Shown: positions 18,560 through 28,003, counted from the first letter of the stretch. The stretch: DNA of 35,966 bases from Spirochaetota bacterium (GCA_016934935.1 JAFGRW010000033.1:1-35966), one strand, 5' to 3'. Notes: a model not told the origin generated them from the sequence alone. A program made the numbers and translations.

Positions 18560-19903
18560 CTATTCTACACGTTTGGTTTCCCAGACACGTGATCGCCACC
18601 TGAAAAACATAACAAGCCCTCGCCCCCACTCATCCATCGAGAAGGCGAGCCAAACACCCAAAGCACCAAGACCAAATTTAAGCCCCAAAAGATAAGAGAA
18701 AAAAACCGCGATTCCCCACATGGAAACTATACCAGCACGTACCGGGAAATGGACATCGCCGGCACCCTTGAGAGCCCCAATAAAAATCAGATTAAAGGTA
18801 CGTCCAGTCTCCCAGAGAATTGCCGCAACCATAAGCACAACAGCTATAGATGCCACACTTGGATCTTCCGTAAATATTTTAATCAACTCATGTCTAAAAT
18901 ATGCCACACCGATTGAAGCAACCAGCGCCGCAGTAAACACAAAATACCAGACATTTTTTATCTTGTGGTACGCTTCATCAAACCGGCGTTTGCCAACCAG
19001 ATAACCCACATATATCTGAGAAGACTGCATAAGCGCGAATGGAATAATCATAATAAAACGCTGAAAAGTCTGTGTATAAACAGCGGCAGTAAGAGCAGCT
19101 GTTCCTGAAATAGCTATAACCTTGTATGATACCAGTTGGGCAAGGTTATACGAGAGATTTTCCCCCCCATTCGGCAAACCAAAGTTCAGAATTTTTTTAT
19201 ACGATTCAAGAGTTACCGAAGAAATAGACTTTATGTTTAATCCTATCTCTTTTTTTGTTCCGATTATTACAAGCATGATCACTGCATTTATACAGTTACT
19301 TGCCACAGTCGAAATAGCAACTCCCTTAACACCAAGAACAGGTATACCAAACGGTCCGAATAAAAACAGATAGTTGCCAATGATATTTATTATGTTACAA
19401 CCGAATGTCACAACCATCGCGGACTGGGTATAGCCGTAAGAACGCAAAATAGCCGCAAAAACAGTACTCAGGGCTGTTCCTACACAAAAAAGCCCGAAGA
19501 TAAAAAGATAGTCATAAGCGTATCCCCGTACAGCCGGTTCAAGATCATAAATTCCCAGAATCGGATCAGCGCCCAGTGTCAGAATCAGAGTGGCCGCAAT
19601 GCCGAAAATCGCACTTAAGGTTACTGCCGCGGCTGTTATTTTTGAAGATTCATTAAAGCGCTCTGATCCGTTATACTGTGATATAAGTGTTATTGCCCCG
19701 GTATTAACCATCATAAAAAGAATGATTACCATAAACATAAGCTGACCGATCAAACCAACCGCAGCTACCGCGTCATCCGAGTAACGGCTAAGCATCATCA
19801 CATCGATATTGTTAAACAGCATTCTTAAAAAAGTTTCTATCAAAAGGGGCCATGACAAAGCAAAGATTGTCATTCGCTGGTCCATGGTTTTATTCAATTT
19901 CAT
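18560..19903 (-). CDS. MATE-family multidrug/metabolite efflux transporter
   Basis: 447 residues, about twelve membrane helices arranged as two MatE repeats. FALSWPLLIETFLRMLFNN and DVMMLSRYSDDAVAAVG at the N-terminus, and the equivalent segment around residues 230-260, are typical of the family. ATG 19903 is preferred over ATG 19909 because GAGG lies 7 bp before it but only 1 bp before the upstream ATG. These proteins export cationic drugs or metabolites using a Na+ or H+ gradient. The substrate is not deducible. Its 5' end is divergent from the lipoprotein gene. Confidence 0.92.
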   Translation of the reverse strand: MKLNKTMDQRMTIFALSWPLLIETFLRMLFNNIDVMMLSRYSDDAVAAVGLIGQLMFMVIILFMMVNTGAITLISQYNGSERFNESSKITAAAVTLSAIFGIAATLILTLGADPILGIYDLEPAVRGYAYDYLFIFGLFCVGTALSTVFAAILRSYGYTQSAMVVTFGCNIINIIGNYLFLFGPFGIPVLGVKGVAISTVASNCINAVIMLVIIGTKKEIGLNIKSISSVTLESYKKILNFGLPNGGENLSYNLAQLVSYKVIAISGTAALTAAVYTQTFQRFIMIIPFALMQSSQIYVGYLVGKRRFDEAYHKIKNVWYFVFTAALVASIGVAYFRHELIKIFTEDPSVASIAVVLMVAAILWETGRTFNLIFIGALKGAGDVHFPVRAGIVSMWGIAVFFSYLLGLKFGLGALGVWLAFSMDEWGRGLVMFFRWRSRVWETKRVE

Positions 19904-20091
19904 AGCCATACCTCACAACTGCTTTAGATTAAAACACTTAACTTATTTTATAAAAGAACCATATCCAATTTTATATTTTGCTTGTACACTTCTTTATGAT
20001 AAGAATGAATTTTTATTTATAAGCAATTATATAAAACCTGCATACAGTTGCAGAAGATCCGAATAAAGAAATTTTGTTCTGTAAATTTGAA

Positions 20092-20119
20092 TTGACAAAT
20101 CTTCCAGATAGTTCATAAT
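20092..20119 (+). promoter_or_regulatory. Sigma70-type promoter of the lipoprotein gene
   Basis: TTGACA (20092-20097), 16-bp spacer, CATAAT (20114-20119), 25 bp before the ATG at 20145. AGGAG precedes the ATG. Confidence 0.7.
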
Positions 20120-20144
20120 TCTTTAAAAAACTCAGGAGCCAAAA

Positions 20145-20693
20145 ATGAAAAGAATCATCACACTTGCTTTTACAATATTTCTGGTCACATCATGTGGTTC
20201 GTCATCTACACGAACAGAATATCCAGACGCTAAAGAGAGCTACACTCCAGAAGCAGCTTACGTTTACGGAAAATTTGATCAGGTCATAGCTTCAGACCAT
20301 CACCGTTGGCCTTATATATACATATATTTACAGGGCGATGACAAGAAGGAGTATCTGTACATTTACTCAAGCCATAAAGATAATGAAATTTATCAGATAA
20401 CTGGTATTAAGCCCGGAACATATACCATACAGGGCGTTGGAGCTACGGGACGAAATCTTAAGGGCTACATAGAATTTAAAAAAACGGATTTAGGGAAAAA
20501 AATCACTGTTGAAGCAGGCAAGGCCTACTATATCGGAGACTACACCACGTTTTATGACAGTAAAACCAGCCGTTTCGGCTTATATAACTATGAAGATGCG
20601 TACCGTAAAACAACAAGTGAAATCAAAAAAAAGTATCCCCTGCTTAAAAGAATAAAAACTGCAAAAGTTAATCCCAAAAAAACAAGAAAATAA
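20145..20693 (+). CDS. Putative outer-membrane or periplasmic lipoprotein, DUF2846-like fold
   Basis: 182 residues. An N-terminal signal with lipobox LVTSC puts the lipidated Cys at residue 17, followed by a Ser-rich tether. The body is a beta-rich domain: IYLQGDDKKEYLYIYSS, then GIKPGTYTIQGVGA, then VEAGKAYYIGDYT. This 'price-tag' pattern of PGTYTI and AGKxYYIG is seen in DUF2846-type lipoproteins, so the assignment is by look only. The C-terminal tail is very basic (KTAKVNPKKTRK). Function unknown. Confidence 0.75.
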   Translation: MKRIITLAFTIFLVTSCGSSSTRTEYPDAKESYTPEAAYVYGKFDQVIASDHHRWPYIYIYLQGDDKKEYLYIYSSHKDNEIYQITGIKPGTYTIQGVGATGRNLKGYIEFKKTDLGKKITVEAGKAYYIGDYTTFYDSKTSRFGLYNYEDAYRKTTSEIKKKYPLLKRIKTAKVNPKKTRK

Positions 20694-20724
20694 TTCACTG
20701 AAAGTCGCATAAATGCAAATAAAT

Positions 20725-20765
20725 CACGCATTGTTTCTAAACAGCAGTTTTTGAAACAATGCGTG
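20725..20765. terminator. Perfect 13-bp inverted repeat hairpin downstream of lipoprotein gene
   Basis: CACGCATTGTTTC (20725-20737) and GAAACAATGCGTG (20753-20765) are exact inverted repeats around a 15-base loop that can itself pair (AAAC/GTTT). It starts 31 bp after the stop at 20693. The stem is strong, but no U-tract follows on either strand, so it may be a 3' stabiliser, a protein site or a non-canonical terminator. Confidence 0.55.
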
Positions 20766-20939
20766 CTCTCCCCCAAAAGCACACAAAGATAATTAAAAAA
20801 AATTTAGAATAATTACCTCATTGAAGACAATTCAGCTGATTTCAATCACGAATATTTAATCAGTTTTTAGCAAAATGTTAAAAAAAATAAATTGCGGCAA
20901 AAAGATAAAACTGGTTAATGGTCAGAAACAGAGATTAAT

Positions 20940-20951
20940 GAAACCGGTTTC
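20940..20951. promoter_or_regulatory. 12-bp palindrome upstream of methyltransferase gene
   Basis: GAAACCGGTTTC is self-complementary and sits 21 bp before ATG 20973. A CCGG also follows a few bases later. Possible operator; no partner regulator is nearby. Confidence 0.3.
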
Positions 20952-20972
20952 TTCCGGAAAAATGGCAATCAG

Positions 20973-21740
20973 ATGAAAAAAGAGTCGTATTATGACCGCA
21001 AAAAGAAGTTTATTCGCGAAATAGCCGATCTTGGCATCCGAAAAGAGATCATTAAACATTTTTCTGATACAGAAATATCTGTCTTTTTTGATTCCCTATT
21101 TGAAGACAGATTCTATTCTGATCAACTGATACCGATAGGTTTCGGTGAATATAGCGACGATCCTCTTAACCTAGCCAAGATGATAAACAATCTTTATCCC
21201 GACAAAAAAGGACGAATTCTTGAAGTAGGTACAGGTTCAGGTTTTTCGACCGCGATACTTTCAATGCTTTATCGTGAAGTATATACCATTGATATTTGTG
21301 AAGATCTTGCCATTACTGCAAAAAACAGACTCTATAACCACGGTTACGAAAATATCCGCTTTTATGCCGGAGACGCATCAATAGACACCGCGGAAATTGA
21401 TGAACTTTTTGACGGGATAATCATTCACGCCTCCTGTTTTAAACGCCCCTTTACAATAATATCTCTGCTAAAAGAGAAAGCTCCTATAGTTTTTCCTATG
21501 GGACCACCAACCCAGCAGCAGATAATAACCCTTTACAATGAACCCTCACCAGATGGAGAAGGTAATTTTAAGACCCATTTTCTGGATTTTGTAAATTGTA
21601 CGCCCATTCAGGGACCTTACGGATACGATACACCAAACATACCTGACGTCTATCGAGATATGGATGAAGAAGACGAAGAAGAAGACGGGAAGGTTAAATC
21701 AGACACAAACACAAAAAAAACCGATCAAACAAAAAAATGA
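20973..21740 (+). CDS. SAM-dependent methyltransferase, protein-isoaspartate O-methyltransferase (PCMT)-like
   Basis: 255 residues. SAM motif I ILEVGTGSGFSTAIL starts at about residue 80. The preceding PIGFGEYSDDPLNLAKM corresponds to the PCMT block before motif I but lacks the usual GQTIS sequence, and FDGIIIHASC and the PIVFPMG segment fit later PCMT motifs. The substrate may thus differ from isoaspartyl protein. The C-terminus is an acidic run (DMDEEDEEEDG) followed by a Lys/Thr tail, probably disordered. The stop overlaps the ATG of the EamA transporter by 4 bp, indicating an operon. The RBS is poor, and a five-codon ATG frame overlaps the start. Confidence 0.8.
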   Translation: MKKESYYDRKKKFIREIADLGIRKEIIKHFSDTEISVFFDSLFEDRFYSDQLIPIGFGEYSDDPLNLAKMINNLYPDKKGRILEVGTGSGFSTAILSMLYREVYTIDICEDLAITAKNRLYNHGYENIRFYAGDASIDTAEIDELFDGIIIHASCFKRPFTIISLLKEKAPIVFPMGPPTQQQIITLYNEPSPDGEGNFKTHFLDFVNCTPIQGPYGYDTPNIPDVYRDMDEEDEEEDGKVKSDTNTKKTDQTKK

Positions 21741-22636
21741 GTCAAACCACCCGCGGCTATTTATATCTTTTTGTCACAATACTGCTGTTTAGCACCTATG
21801 AAGTGGTCAGCAAAACCTTGATAGGATCTGTTTCTCCACTGCAAATTAATGTTTATCGCTTTTTTCTGGGCGGGTTTCTGCTGTTAGGTTACCTTATATA
21901 TAAAAGAAACACTTCAATTACAGCCTGTCATTTATTTATGTGCACCCTTGTCGGAATAATTAATGTTGTAATCAGCATGAACCTTGTTCTCCTCAGCCTT
22001 TGGGTCGAAGGCGGAAGAGCTTCTGTCACAGCAGCGTTAGTCAGCACAAATCCTTTATTTGTATTGATTATTGCTTCACTGTTTGATAAAGAAAAAATCA
22101 CCGGAAAAAATATTACGGGTATCATTTTGTGCATTGCGGGTGTAGCTTTTATATTTGATGATACATTTACCTCAACCGGATCATATCAAAGCGCATTACT
22201 CGCTCTTGGCTCTTCACTCTCTTTTGCCATCTATACAGTAATGGGCAAAAAACTGACTTCACGTATCGGCAGCAGTACAAAGATGAATTGCTACTCATTT
22301 TTAACCGGAGCAGCAGTTTTACTTATAGTTATGTTAATAATTAAAAGCCCGGTAGCAATCAAAAACGCTTCCGCTTTTCCTCAGCTTGTTTATCTGGGGA
22401 TAATGGTCACCGGAGTCGCTTATATAGCATATTTTAAAGGTTTAACAATAACCGGAGCCGGCAGGGGCTCACTTCTCTATTTTTTAAAACCCGTTATTGC
22501 CTCATTGCTGGCAATAATATTTTTAGCAGAACAACCAACAATCGGTTTTGTTGCAGGAACCATTCTTATACTCGCAGGTTTGTACATTGCGATTCTTTTG
22601 CGATGGCCACGACCTGATCCTGAACGAGATATCTAA
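21737..22636 (+). CDS. EamA/DMT-superfamily transporter
   Basis: 299 residues with ten hydrophobic helices in two EamA repeats (about 5-135 and 150-285). RFFLGGFLLL in the first repeat and GRGSLLYFLKPVIASLLAIIFLAEQP in the second (the EP/P-rich conserved helix) are diagnostic. It probably exports a small metabolite through the inner membrane. It starts inside the stop of the methyltransferase gene (ATGA), so the two are co-translated. Confidence 0.9.
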   Translation: MSQTTRGYLYLFVTILLFSTYEVVSKTLIGSVSPLQINVYRFFLGGFLLLGYLIYKRNTSITACHLFMCTLVGIINVVISMNLVLLSLWVEGGRASVTAALVSTNPLFVLIIASLFDKEKITGKNITGIILCIAGVAFIFDDTFTSTGSYQSALLALGSSLSFAIYTVMGKKLTSRIGSSTKMNCYSFLTGAAVLLIVMLIIKSPVAIKNASAFPQLVYLGIMVTGVAYIAYFKGLTITGAGRGSLLYFLKPVIASLLAIIFLAEQPTIGFVAGTILILAGLYIAILLRWPRPDPERDI

Positions 22637-22803
22637 AAACACTTAATTTAATTTTTACACAAGATATTAACGATTCACCCGGCCTCAATGTTCTTGACTT
22701 ATTATGGCTCTGATTAAATAGTATGCGTAATGGATTTCTTTGCGAACACAAACCAAGTTTTCAGCTTTTCAATTAGAACATAATAATATCAGGAGTTTTG
22801 ATA

Positions 22804-24183
22804 ATGATTTCTTTTCCAGGATACGATGATATAATCAAAAAAGTATACGAAGAAAAACAAGAGCATGTTTTCCGTTTCTGGGATGCTATCGACGATAACA
22901 AGAAAAAAAGTCTTCTTGAAGACCTTAAAAATGTAAATTTTGAAGAAATCAACCGCCAATATCTAAACGCCTCTACAGAACCCGTAATCGATGAAGATTA
23001 TGGTCCAGCAGATTATATCAGACTTCCGCGAAATCCGGAAGAGAGTGCCAAATTTGCGCAGGCTCGCGAAACCGGAGTAGAAGCAATAAAAAAAGGCCGG
23101 GTTTGCGCTTTTATTGTCGCCGGGGGACAGGGTTCAAGACTTGGTTATGACGGCCCTAAAGGCGCGTTTCCATTTACACCGATTAAACATAAATCCCTTT
23201 TTCAGGTTTTTAGCGAGAAAATACTGAAAAGCTCAAAAATTTACGGTGTAAGCATTCCTCTTCTTATCATGACTTCTCATGCTAACCATCAACAAACAAA
23301 AGAGCATTTTGAACAAAACAAGTATTTCGGACTTGATCCGGAAAATGTTTTTATGTTTCAACAGGATATGATCCCTTCACTAACAACCAGTGGCAAACTT
23401 ATACTCGCGTCACAAAACTCGCTATTTAGAAACCCTAACGGACATGGCGGCAGCCTGATAGCACTCAAAAAATCGGGCATGCTTCAGAAACTGAAAGAAA
23501 AGGGTATCGATCTTATAAGCTACTTTCAGGTAGATAATCCCATTGTTTGCGCGATTGATCCCGTTTTTATTGGCTTTCATATTTTGAATAACGCCGAAAT
23601 TTCCAGCAAGGCGTTGACCAAAGCATATCCTCAGGAAAAAGTCGGAAACTTTGTAATTTTTCCCGGCAAAAAACTGGGTATTGTGGAGTATTCCGATCTT
23701 CCAGAAGACAAGGCATACGAAAAAGAGAGTGACGGATCACTTCATTATTCAGCAGGCAATGTGGCAATACATATCTTTTCAGTTGATTTCATCTCTAAAA
23801 TTACATCTGATGATTTTTCATTACCCTACCATCTTGCTGAAAAAAAAATATTAGCATACAACAATGGCGAACCGGAAAAAATCGATGGTTATAAATTCGA
23901 AAAATTTGTTTTTGACGCGCTTCCATTAACAGACAAAAACGTGATACTCGAAACTTCAAGACGTAACGAATTCGCTCCTGTAAAAAACAAAACGGGATTA
24001 GATTCAGTTGACTCATCCAGACAATTAATGATGGATATGCATCGGGAATGGCTGGAAAAACGAGGAATCGAGATACCGGATTCAGTTGCGATTATCGAGA
24101 TATCCCCTTTAAAAGCGCTTAGAGCTGAAGACCTGGACAAAGATATTATTATCCCTGACCAGTCTGAAGTTTACCTGGATTAA
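22804..24183 (+). CDS. UDPGP-family UDP-sugar pyrophosphorylase (UDP-GlcNAc/UDP-glucose type)
   Basis: 459 residues from ATG 22804; AGGAG lies 8 bp upstream, and the TTG two codons earlier is discounted. Nucleotide-binding VAGGQGSRLGYDGPKG begins at about residue 106. It is followed by LIMTSHANH, FQQDMIPSL, the uridine/sugar-binding NPNGHGGSL and a YFQVDNP segment that supplies the metal-binding Asp. These are the blocks of the eukaryote-like UAP1/UGP family, not of bacterial GlmU or GalU. The reaction is sugar-1-phosphate plus UTP giving UDP-sugar. Which sugar is used cannot be fixed from motifs. The 3' end overlaps the convergent kinase gene by 4 bp. Confidence 0.9.
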   Translation: MISFPGYDDIIKKVYEEKQEHVFRFWDAIDDNKKKSLLEDLKNVNFEEINRQYLNASTEPVIDEDYGPADYIRLPRNPEESAKFAQARETGVEAIKKGRVCAFIVAGGQGSRLGYDGPKGAFPFTPIKHKSLFQVFSEKILKSSKIYGVSIPLLIMTSHANHQQTKEHFEQNKYFGLDPENVFMFQQDMIPSLTTSGKLILASQNSLFRNPNGHGGSLIALKKSGMLQKLKEKGIDLISYFQVDNPIVCAIDPVFIGFHILNNAEISSKALTKAYPQEKVGNFVIFPGKKLGIVEYSDLPEDKAYEKESDGSLHYSAGNVAIHIFSVDFISKITSDDFSLPYHLAEKKILAYNNGEPEKIDGYKFEKFVFDALPLTDKNVILETSRRNEFAPVKNKTGLDSVDSSRQLMMDMHREWLEKRGIEIPDSVAIIEISPLKALRAEDLDKDIIIPDQSEVYLD

Positions 24184-25715
24184 TGCACAAATAGTGCTCC
24201 CATTATCACATCATTATGGAAAACAGGAATAATAATTTTTATTAAAAACCCGTTTTCCTTGCAAATACGCATGTTACCCCTCAACTGATCAACTACTATT
24301 GACTCAATGTTTCTCATTCCATAGGAACCGTTTGTCTCCAGGTTGAAGTCTTCCGGTAGACCTTTTCCATTGTCTCTGTATGTAATCTGTAACGCTTCAT
24401 GATTTCTACGGCAAATTTCTATATCAATGTTTCCTCTTTCTGATTCAGGAAAAGCATGCTGTATAGAGTTGGCAATTAGCTCATTGCTGATTAAACCAAT
24501 GGGTAGTGCTGTATCCAGATCGACATCTATATCCGGACCACTGATATTTATATTAATATCTTTTTTTGTATTATATATTTTTAAAATTAACCCGGATAAT
24601 CTTTTTAAATACGATTTAATCTCAAATTGTCTGCTGTTTTCTGAACGGTATATCATCTGTTGTATAAGGGCTATCGACTGAATCTTTGCCTGAATATCAG
24701 CATGATGTTTTTTTGGTATATCATCCCGCAAATCAAGAATGGAAGATATAATTTGAAGGTTATTCTTTGTGTGGAAACAGGCCTCTTTAGCGGCAATACT
24801 TTTCTGACGCATAATTGTATTAAGTTGGCTGTTCTTTGCGTTCAGATCCCTTAACCTTTCGTCAACCATATGCTTTACAGCATTGTCAAAGTCATTTTTT
24901 TCATTTTTGAGTACTCCCGACTCTTTTTTGTGTAAAATTTTATGATTAATAACAAGCCAAAGCAACATACACATTGCCGCAAAACGGAAAAAAACCGCCA
25001 TTGCAGAAAAGCCTCCATTTTGATCTTCAGAAAACTGCAAAAGTGCTGTTGATAAAGCATTTAATATAATTACCGTCACCGTCAAATAGATACTCTCTAA
25101 TGGATAGGATCGCCGTAAACCCGAATATAGAAGCGCTGAAAGACTCCACGCAGTAAAAAGAAAAAGTGTGCTGACATGGAAATAGGAATTCTGATTTATA
25201 TTTTTTTCTAAAGTAATTAATAACGGAAAAGCCAGAATAGCCACTGATACGATTCCATAGGCAATCTGCAACTTCCAGACCGCCAGCTTCTTCTTTATTC
25301 CCGTGTAAAGGTAGGCACCAACAAAAGCGGATAAGAAAACCCAGTTGGCGGCATGAAAACAAAATGTTATCCGGTTATCAGCATCCTCATTTATGACATA
25401 CTTAACAGAATAGACAATAGTAAATGCTTCAATAGTTGCCACAAAGAAGCAGACCAGTGCTATAAACGCTATAAAACCGGATACATACTGCCTGTTCGTA
25501 CTTAACGCAACCATGGAAACAGCAAATGTAATAATAACTGAAAAAACTTTTACAGAAAACACAAAAAGACTCAAATCATAAAAATAGAGCACCCCTGCAG
25601 ATACAAGAATAAATGCCAAAGGCAATATGCCAGATGCCCCCTCTAAAGAAGCTCCGGTGTTTTTATGGTACAATACTCTGTTCATTTTAATAAGATGCAT
25701 TAATAACCAAGACAT
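24180..25715 (-). CDS. Membrane-bound HisKA_2-type sensor histidine kinase
   Basis: 511 residues from ATG 25715. ATGs at 25700 and 25685 are also possible, and a TTG at 25733 cannot be excluded; none has a good Shine-Dalgarno. About eight hydrophobic helices span residues 25-260, a MASE-like membrane sensor. A coiled coil then leads to HisKA_2 (KEACFHTKNNLQIISSIL), and the HATPase has NELIANSIQHAF, DNGKGLPE and SYGMRNIESI. The H-box reads F-H-T-K-N-N, where the family normally has H-R-x-K-N-N, so one residue seems missing. No response regulator is adjacent, as is common for this family. Convergent with the UDPGP gene. Confidence 0.85.
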   Translation of the reverse strand: MSWLLMHLIKMNRVLYHKNTGASLEGASGILPLAFILVSAGVLYFYDLSLFVFSVKVFSVIITFAVSMVALSTNRQYVSGFIAFIALVCFFVATIEAFTIVYSVKYVINEDADNRITFCFHAANWVFLSAFVGAYLYTGIKKKLAVWKLQIAYGIVSVAILAFPLLITLEKNINQNSYFHVSTLFLFTAWSLSALLYSGLRRSYPLESIYLTVTVIILNALSTALLQFSEDQNGGFSAMAVFFRFAAMCMLLWLVINHKILHKKESGVLKNEKNDFDNAVKHMVDERLRDLNAKNSQLNTIMRQKSIAAKEACFHTKNNLQIISSILDLRDDIPKKHHADIQAKIQSIALIQQMIYRSENSRQFEIKSYLKRLSGLILKIYNTKKDININISGPDIDVDLDTALPIGLISNELIANSIQHAFPESERGNIDIEICRRNHEALQITYRDNGKGLPEDFNLETNGSYGMRNIESIVVDQLRGNMRICKENGFLIKIIIPVFHNDVIMGALFVH

Positions 25716-25987
25716 GTCAATGCTGTGGACCAATTAATTTAGAACCAGACGATTAATTTGCTTAACGCGGACATTTTAAAACATTTTTCAAAAGTTTTTG
25801 GCAGAATAAAAAAGCACTGTTTGCTTATTATACATTGATGGATAAAAACATAAGCAACAGACGTTAGGCTGATAACTTTAGAGGCTCCGGAAATCATTAT
25901 ACTCAGGGAAGCAAACAGTCTATTCGCCTCCCTGAAAAAAAGGCTCACCCAACCTCCTTTTTCTGTGTAAAGATGACTCTTGCTGCT
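25716..25987. other. Gene-free spacer between kinase and Gfo/Idh genes
   Basis: No convincing gene. A 69-codon minus-strand frame is present but has no RBS or recognisable features. Confidence 0.5.
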
Positions 25988-26968
25988 CTATTCAAAAGGA
26001 TATTTTAAACCGATCTGATTTCTGATATCATCCATAACCCGGAGGGTGCCCAGAGTATTATCAAGAGTTATTCCGGAACATTCAACTTCGCCATTAATTA
26101 TTGCCTTTGTGGCTGCGTCAATTTCGTATTCGAAACCGCTCGCCTTAAACGGACGCGTTACTGTGAGTTTGTTATCTTCTGTTTCAAGAGTCGCGCTATC
26201 TGTTGCCCAGAAACAGTGATGAATAGTGATAGAGCCTTTTGAACCATATATCTTCAGATCATTTAAAGCCTGTGCCGCGAATCCGCAGTTCATCTGCATT
26301 ATCACACCTGACGGATATTTTAATACACCCGCAGTTAACTGATCAACTTTTGTTTCGGTCATTACAGCTTCGGCCTTAACTGTTACCGGATTCTCGTTAA
26401 GTATCCACTGGGTTACAGCAATGGGATAAACCCCCAGATCAAGAAGAGCTCCGCCTGCCAGATCAGGGTTATACCAGCGATCATTGAGATCGTAGGGCAC
26501 ATTAATTCCAAAGTTGGCACAGATAAGACGAATGTCACCAATCTTTGAGCTATCCAGCCAATCACGCACATCGGTATATACAGGCAGAAAACGGCTCCAG
26601 AGAGCTTCCATAAAAAAGAGGTTCTTGCTGCGCGCAAGATCAACAAGTTCGCGACCCATCTTTTCGTTAATTGTCAGGGGCTTTTCACAAAGGACGGACT
26701 TTCCAGCATTAAGGCATAGTTTGACATTATCATAATGAAAGCTATGAGGAGTCGCGATGTACACAGCGTCAAGACCCGGATCATCAAGCATTTCACTGTA
26801 GCTTCCGTAAGAATTTTTAACAGAATATTTACCGGCAAAAACATCCGCGCGTTCTTTTCTGCTGCTCGCCACAGAGTGCAGAACCGCGTTATCAACAAAG
26901 GCTATACCTTTCGCGAAAGATTCCGCAATACGGCCCGGTCCGATTATTCCCCAATTAACCTTTTCCAT
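25988..26968 (-). CDS. Gfo/Idh/MocA-family NAD(P)-dependent oxidoreductase
   Basis: 326 residues, AAGGAG 6 bp before the ATG. An N-terminal Rossmann fold (WGIIGPGRIAESFAKG) is followed by AVYIATPHSFHYD and the family Lys-Pro motif CEKPLT (Lys about 96), then the C-terminal alpha/beta domain with EALWSRFLP. It most resembles the dimeric dihydrodiol/xylose dehydrogenase branch. It should oxidise or reduce a sugar or cyclic diol in the cytoplasm. It stands alone, so the substrate is open. Confidence 0.93.
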   Translation of the reverse strand: MEKVNWGIIGPGRIAESFAKGIAFVDNAVLHSVASSRKERADVFAGKYSVKNSYGSYSEMLDDPGLDAVYIATPHSFHYDNVKLCLNAGKSVLCEKPLTINEKMGRELVDLARSKNLFFMEALWSRFLPVYTDVRDWLDSSKIGDIRLICANFGINVPYDLNDRWYNPDLAGGALLDLGVYPIAVTQWILNENPVTVKAEAVMTETKVDQLTAGVLKYPSGVIMQMNCGFAAQALNDLKIYGSKGSITIHHCFWATDSATLETEDNKLTVTRPFKASGFEYEIDAATKAIINGEVECSGITLDNTLGTLRVMDDIRNQIGLKYPFE

Positions 26969-26970
26969 TT

Positions 26971-27183
26971 TTGACTCCTTTTTGTTATGAAATTTCGATC
27001 CGGCAATTTAAATTAACAGAACAAATAACCACCGGAGGTGCAGACGGCCCTGTTAAAACAGATATCACTTTTTCAGTTTCAGGATACTATTCATTAGCCG
27101 GATCATTGATACAGCTTGATCAGCTGGAAATTAGCAAAGAAACAGGATCAAGTCAAGGTTATATTATTTATCCGGGACAGTGA
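26971..27183 (+). pseudogene. Coding-like orphan fragment, possible gene remnant
   Basis: An open frame ends at 27183, and its latter 50 residues look protein-like (GADGPVKTDITFSVSGYYS, then LIQLDQLEISKE). The only start is a TTG inside the upstream gene's leader, with no RBS. A tail of a decayed beta-rich secreted protein is the simplest reading. I do not recognise the family. Confidence 0.3.
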
Positions 27184-27447
27184 CCATGCATCATAAGCAA
27201 ATATTGGGGACGGAGGTATTATACTGCTAATAGCGCCGGAGGTATAAATAGAATTTGATGCCGTAATAATGAATCAGCTGAGATAAAGAACGGTGGCAAA
27301 TATCCAAAATGGTGCACTTAATTGGTGTCGCTGGTTAAAAAAACCGGTCAATAAGCGAAAACACACATTATGTCTCTTTGTCTGTTGACAAAACCGTTGA
27401 TCTGCTGTATTGTCAGCCAGCTTTACAAGAAGCAGAAGGTGAGCACG
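27184..27447. other. Gene-free spacer before PIN-domain gene
   Basis: No supported gene, tRNA or clear promoter. The frame of the next gene extends back to ATG 27370, but that ATG lacks an RBS. Confidence 0.45.
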
Positions 27448-27954
27448 GTGAATAACAGAAAAATTAACAGCAGCAGCATTACTATCCCCGATGTCGAAAC
27501 TGCTGAACAGATAATTTCAAAACTGAAAGGACTAAGCTCCTTTATTATAGACACCTCTTCACTTATCTATATGAACGGCATTTCGGCTTTAAACAAAGTG
27601 GCACAGGCCTACCGCATCAAGGCACCTGTTTCGGTTATTAATGAATTTGGAAGCTGCCCGGAGGGTATATCCACAATCGACATTAACCTGAGTGCTGATG
27701 ATGACCTTCTTGCATGCGCCGGTAAGTTGGGTCTACCCGTTTGCAGTGAAGATAAGCGAGTGCTTTTACACGCAAGACGCAGTAATATTGACTATTACAA
27801 CACAATAATGATTCTTGTTTCGATGCGTACTAAAAATATAATTACAAAACAAGAATTCGGGCACTACATTACGGGCCTGCGCTCAAACGCGCGTTACTCT
27901 GAAAAAGTCTGGGATTACGCACAGAAGCTGATTGATACAGTAAATATGGTTTAA
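27448..27954 (+). CDS. PIN-domain protein (putative ribonuclease)
   Basis: 168 residues if it starts at GTG 27448, which has AGAAGG 8-9 bp upstream; ATG 27370 (194 residues) has none. The four PIN acidic positions are present: Asp in FIIDTSSLIYM, Glu in VINEFGS, Asp in LSADDDLLACA and Asp in VCSEDKRVL. A helical C-terminal extension follows. PIN proteins are metal-dependent RNases, often toxins, but no antitoxin frame is seen beside it. Twelve bp downstream lies the RBS and start of a NimA-like gene, now truncated (27967-28014). This suggests PIN and flavin genes once formed an operon. Confidence 0.8.
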   Translation: MNNRKINSSSITIPDVETAEQIISKLKGLSSFIIDTSSLIYMNGISALNKVAQAYRIKAPVSVINEFGSCPEGISTIDINLSADDDLLACAGKLGLPVCSEDKRVLLHARRSNIDYYNTIMILVSMRTKNIITKQEFGHYITGLRSNARYSEKVWDYAQKLIDTVNMV

Positions 27955-28003
27955 AACGAGGACAAAATGCGAAGACAGGACAAAGAGATTACAGATCAGA
28001 AAA
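27955..28003 (+). repeat. Left 49-bp direct repeat flanking the toxin-antitoxin insertion
   Basis: Begins AACGAGGACAAAATGCG and ends with ACAGATCAGAAA. It matches 28732-28780 at 47 of 49 positions (mismatches at 27978 and 28000). It contains the RBS and the first codons of the NimA-like gene. Confidence 0.95.

Noticed and set aside
25739..25948. 69-codon minus-strand frame in the spacer
   Set aside because: No RBS, no recognisable features; treated as chance.
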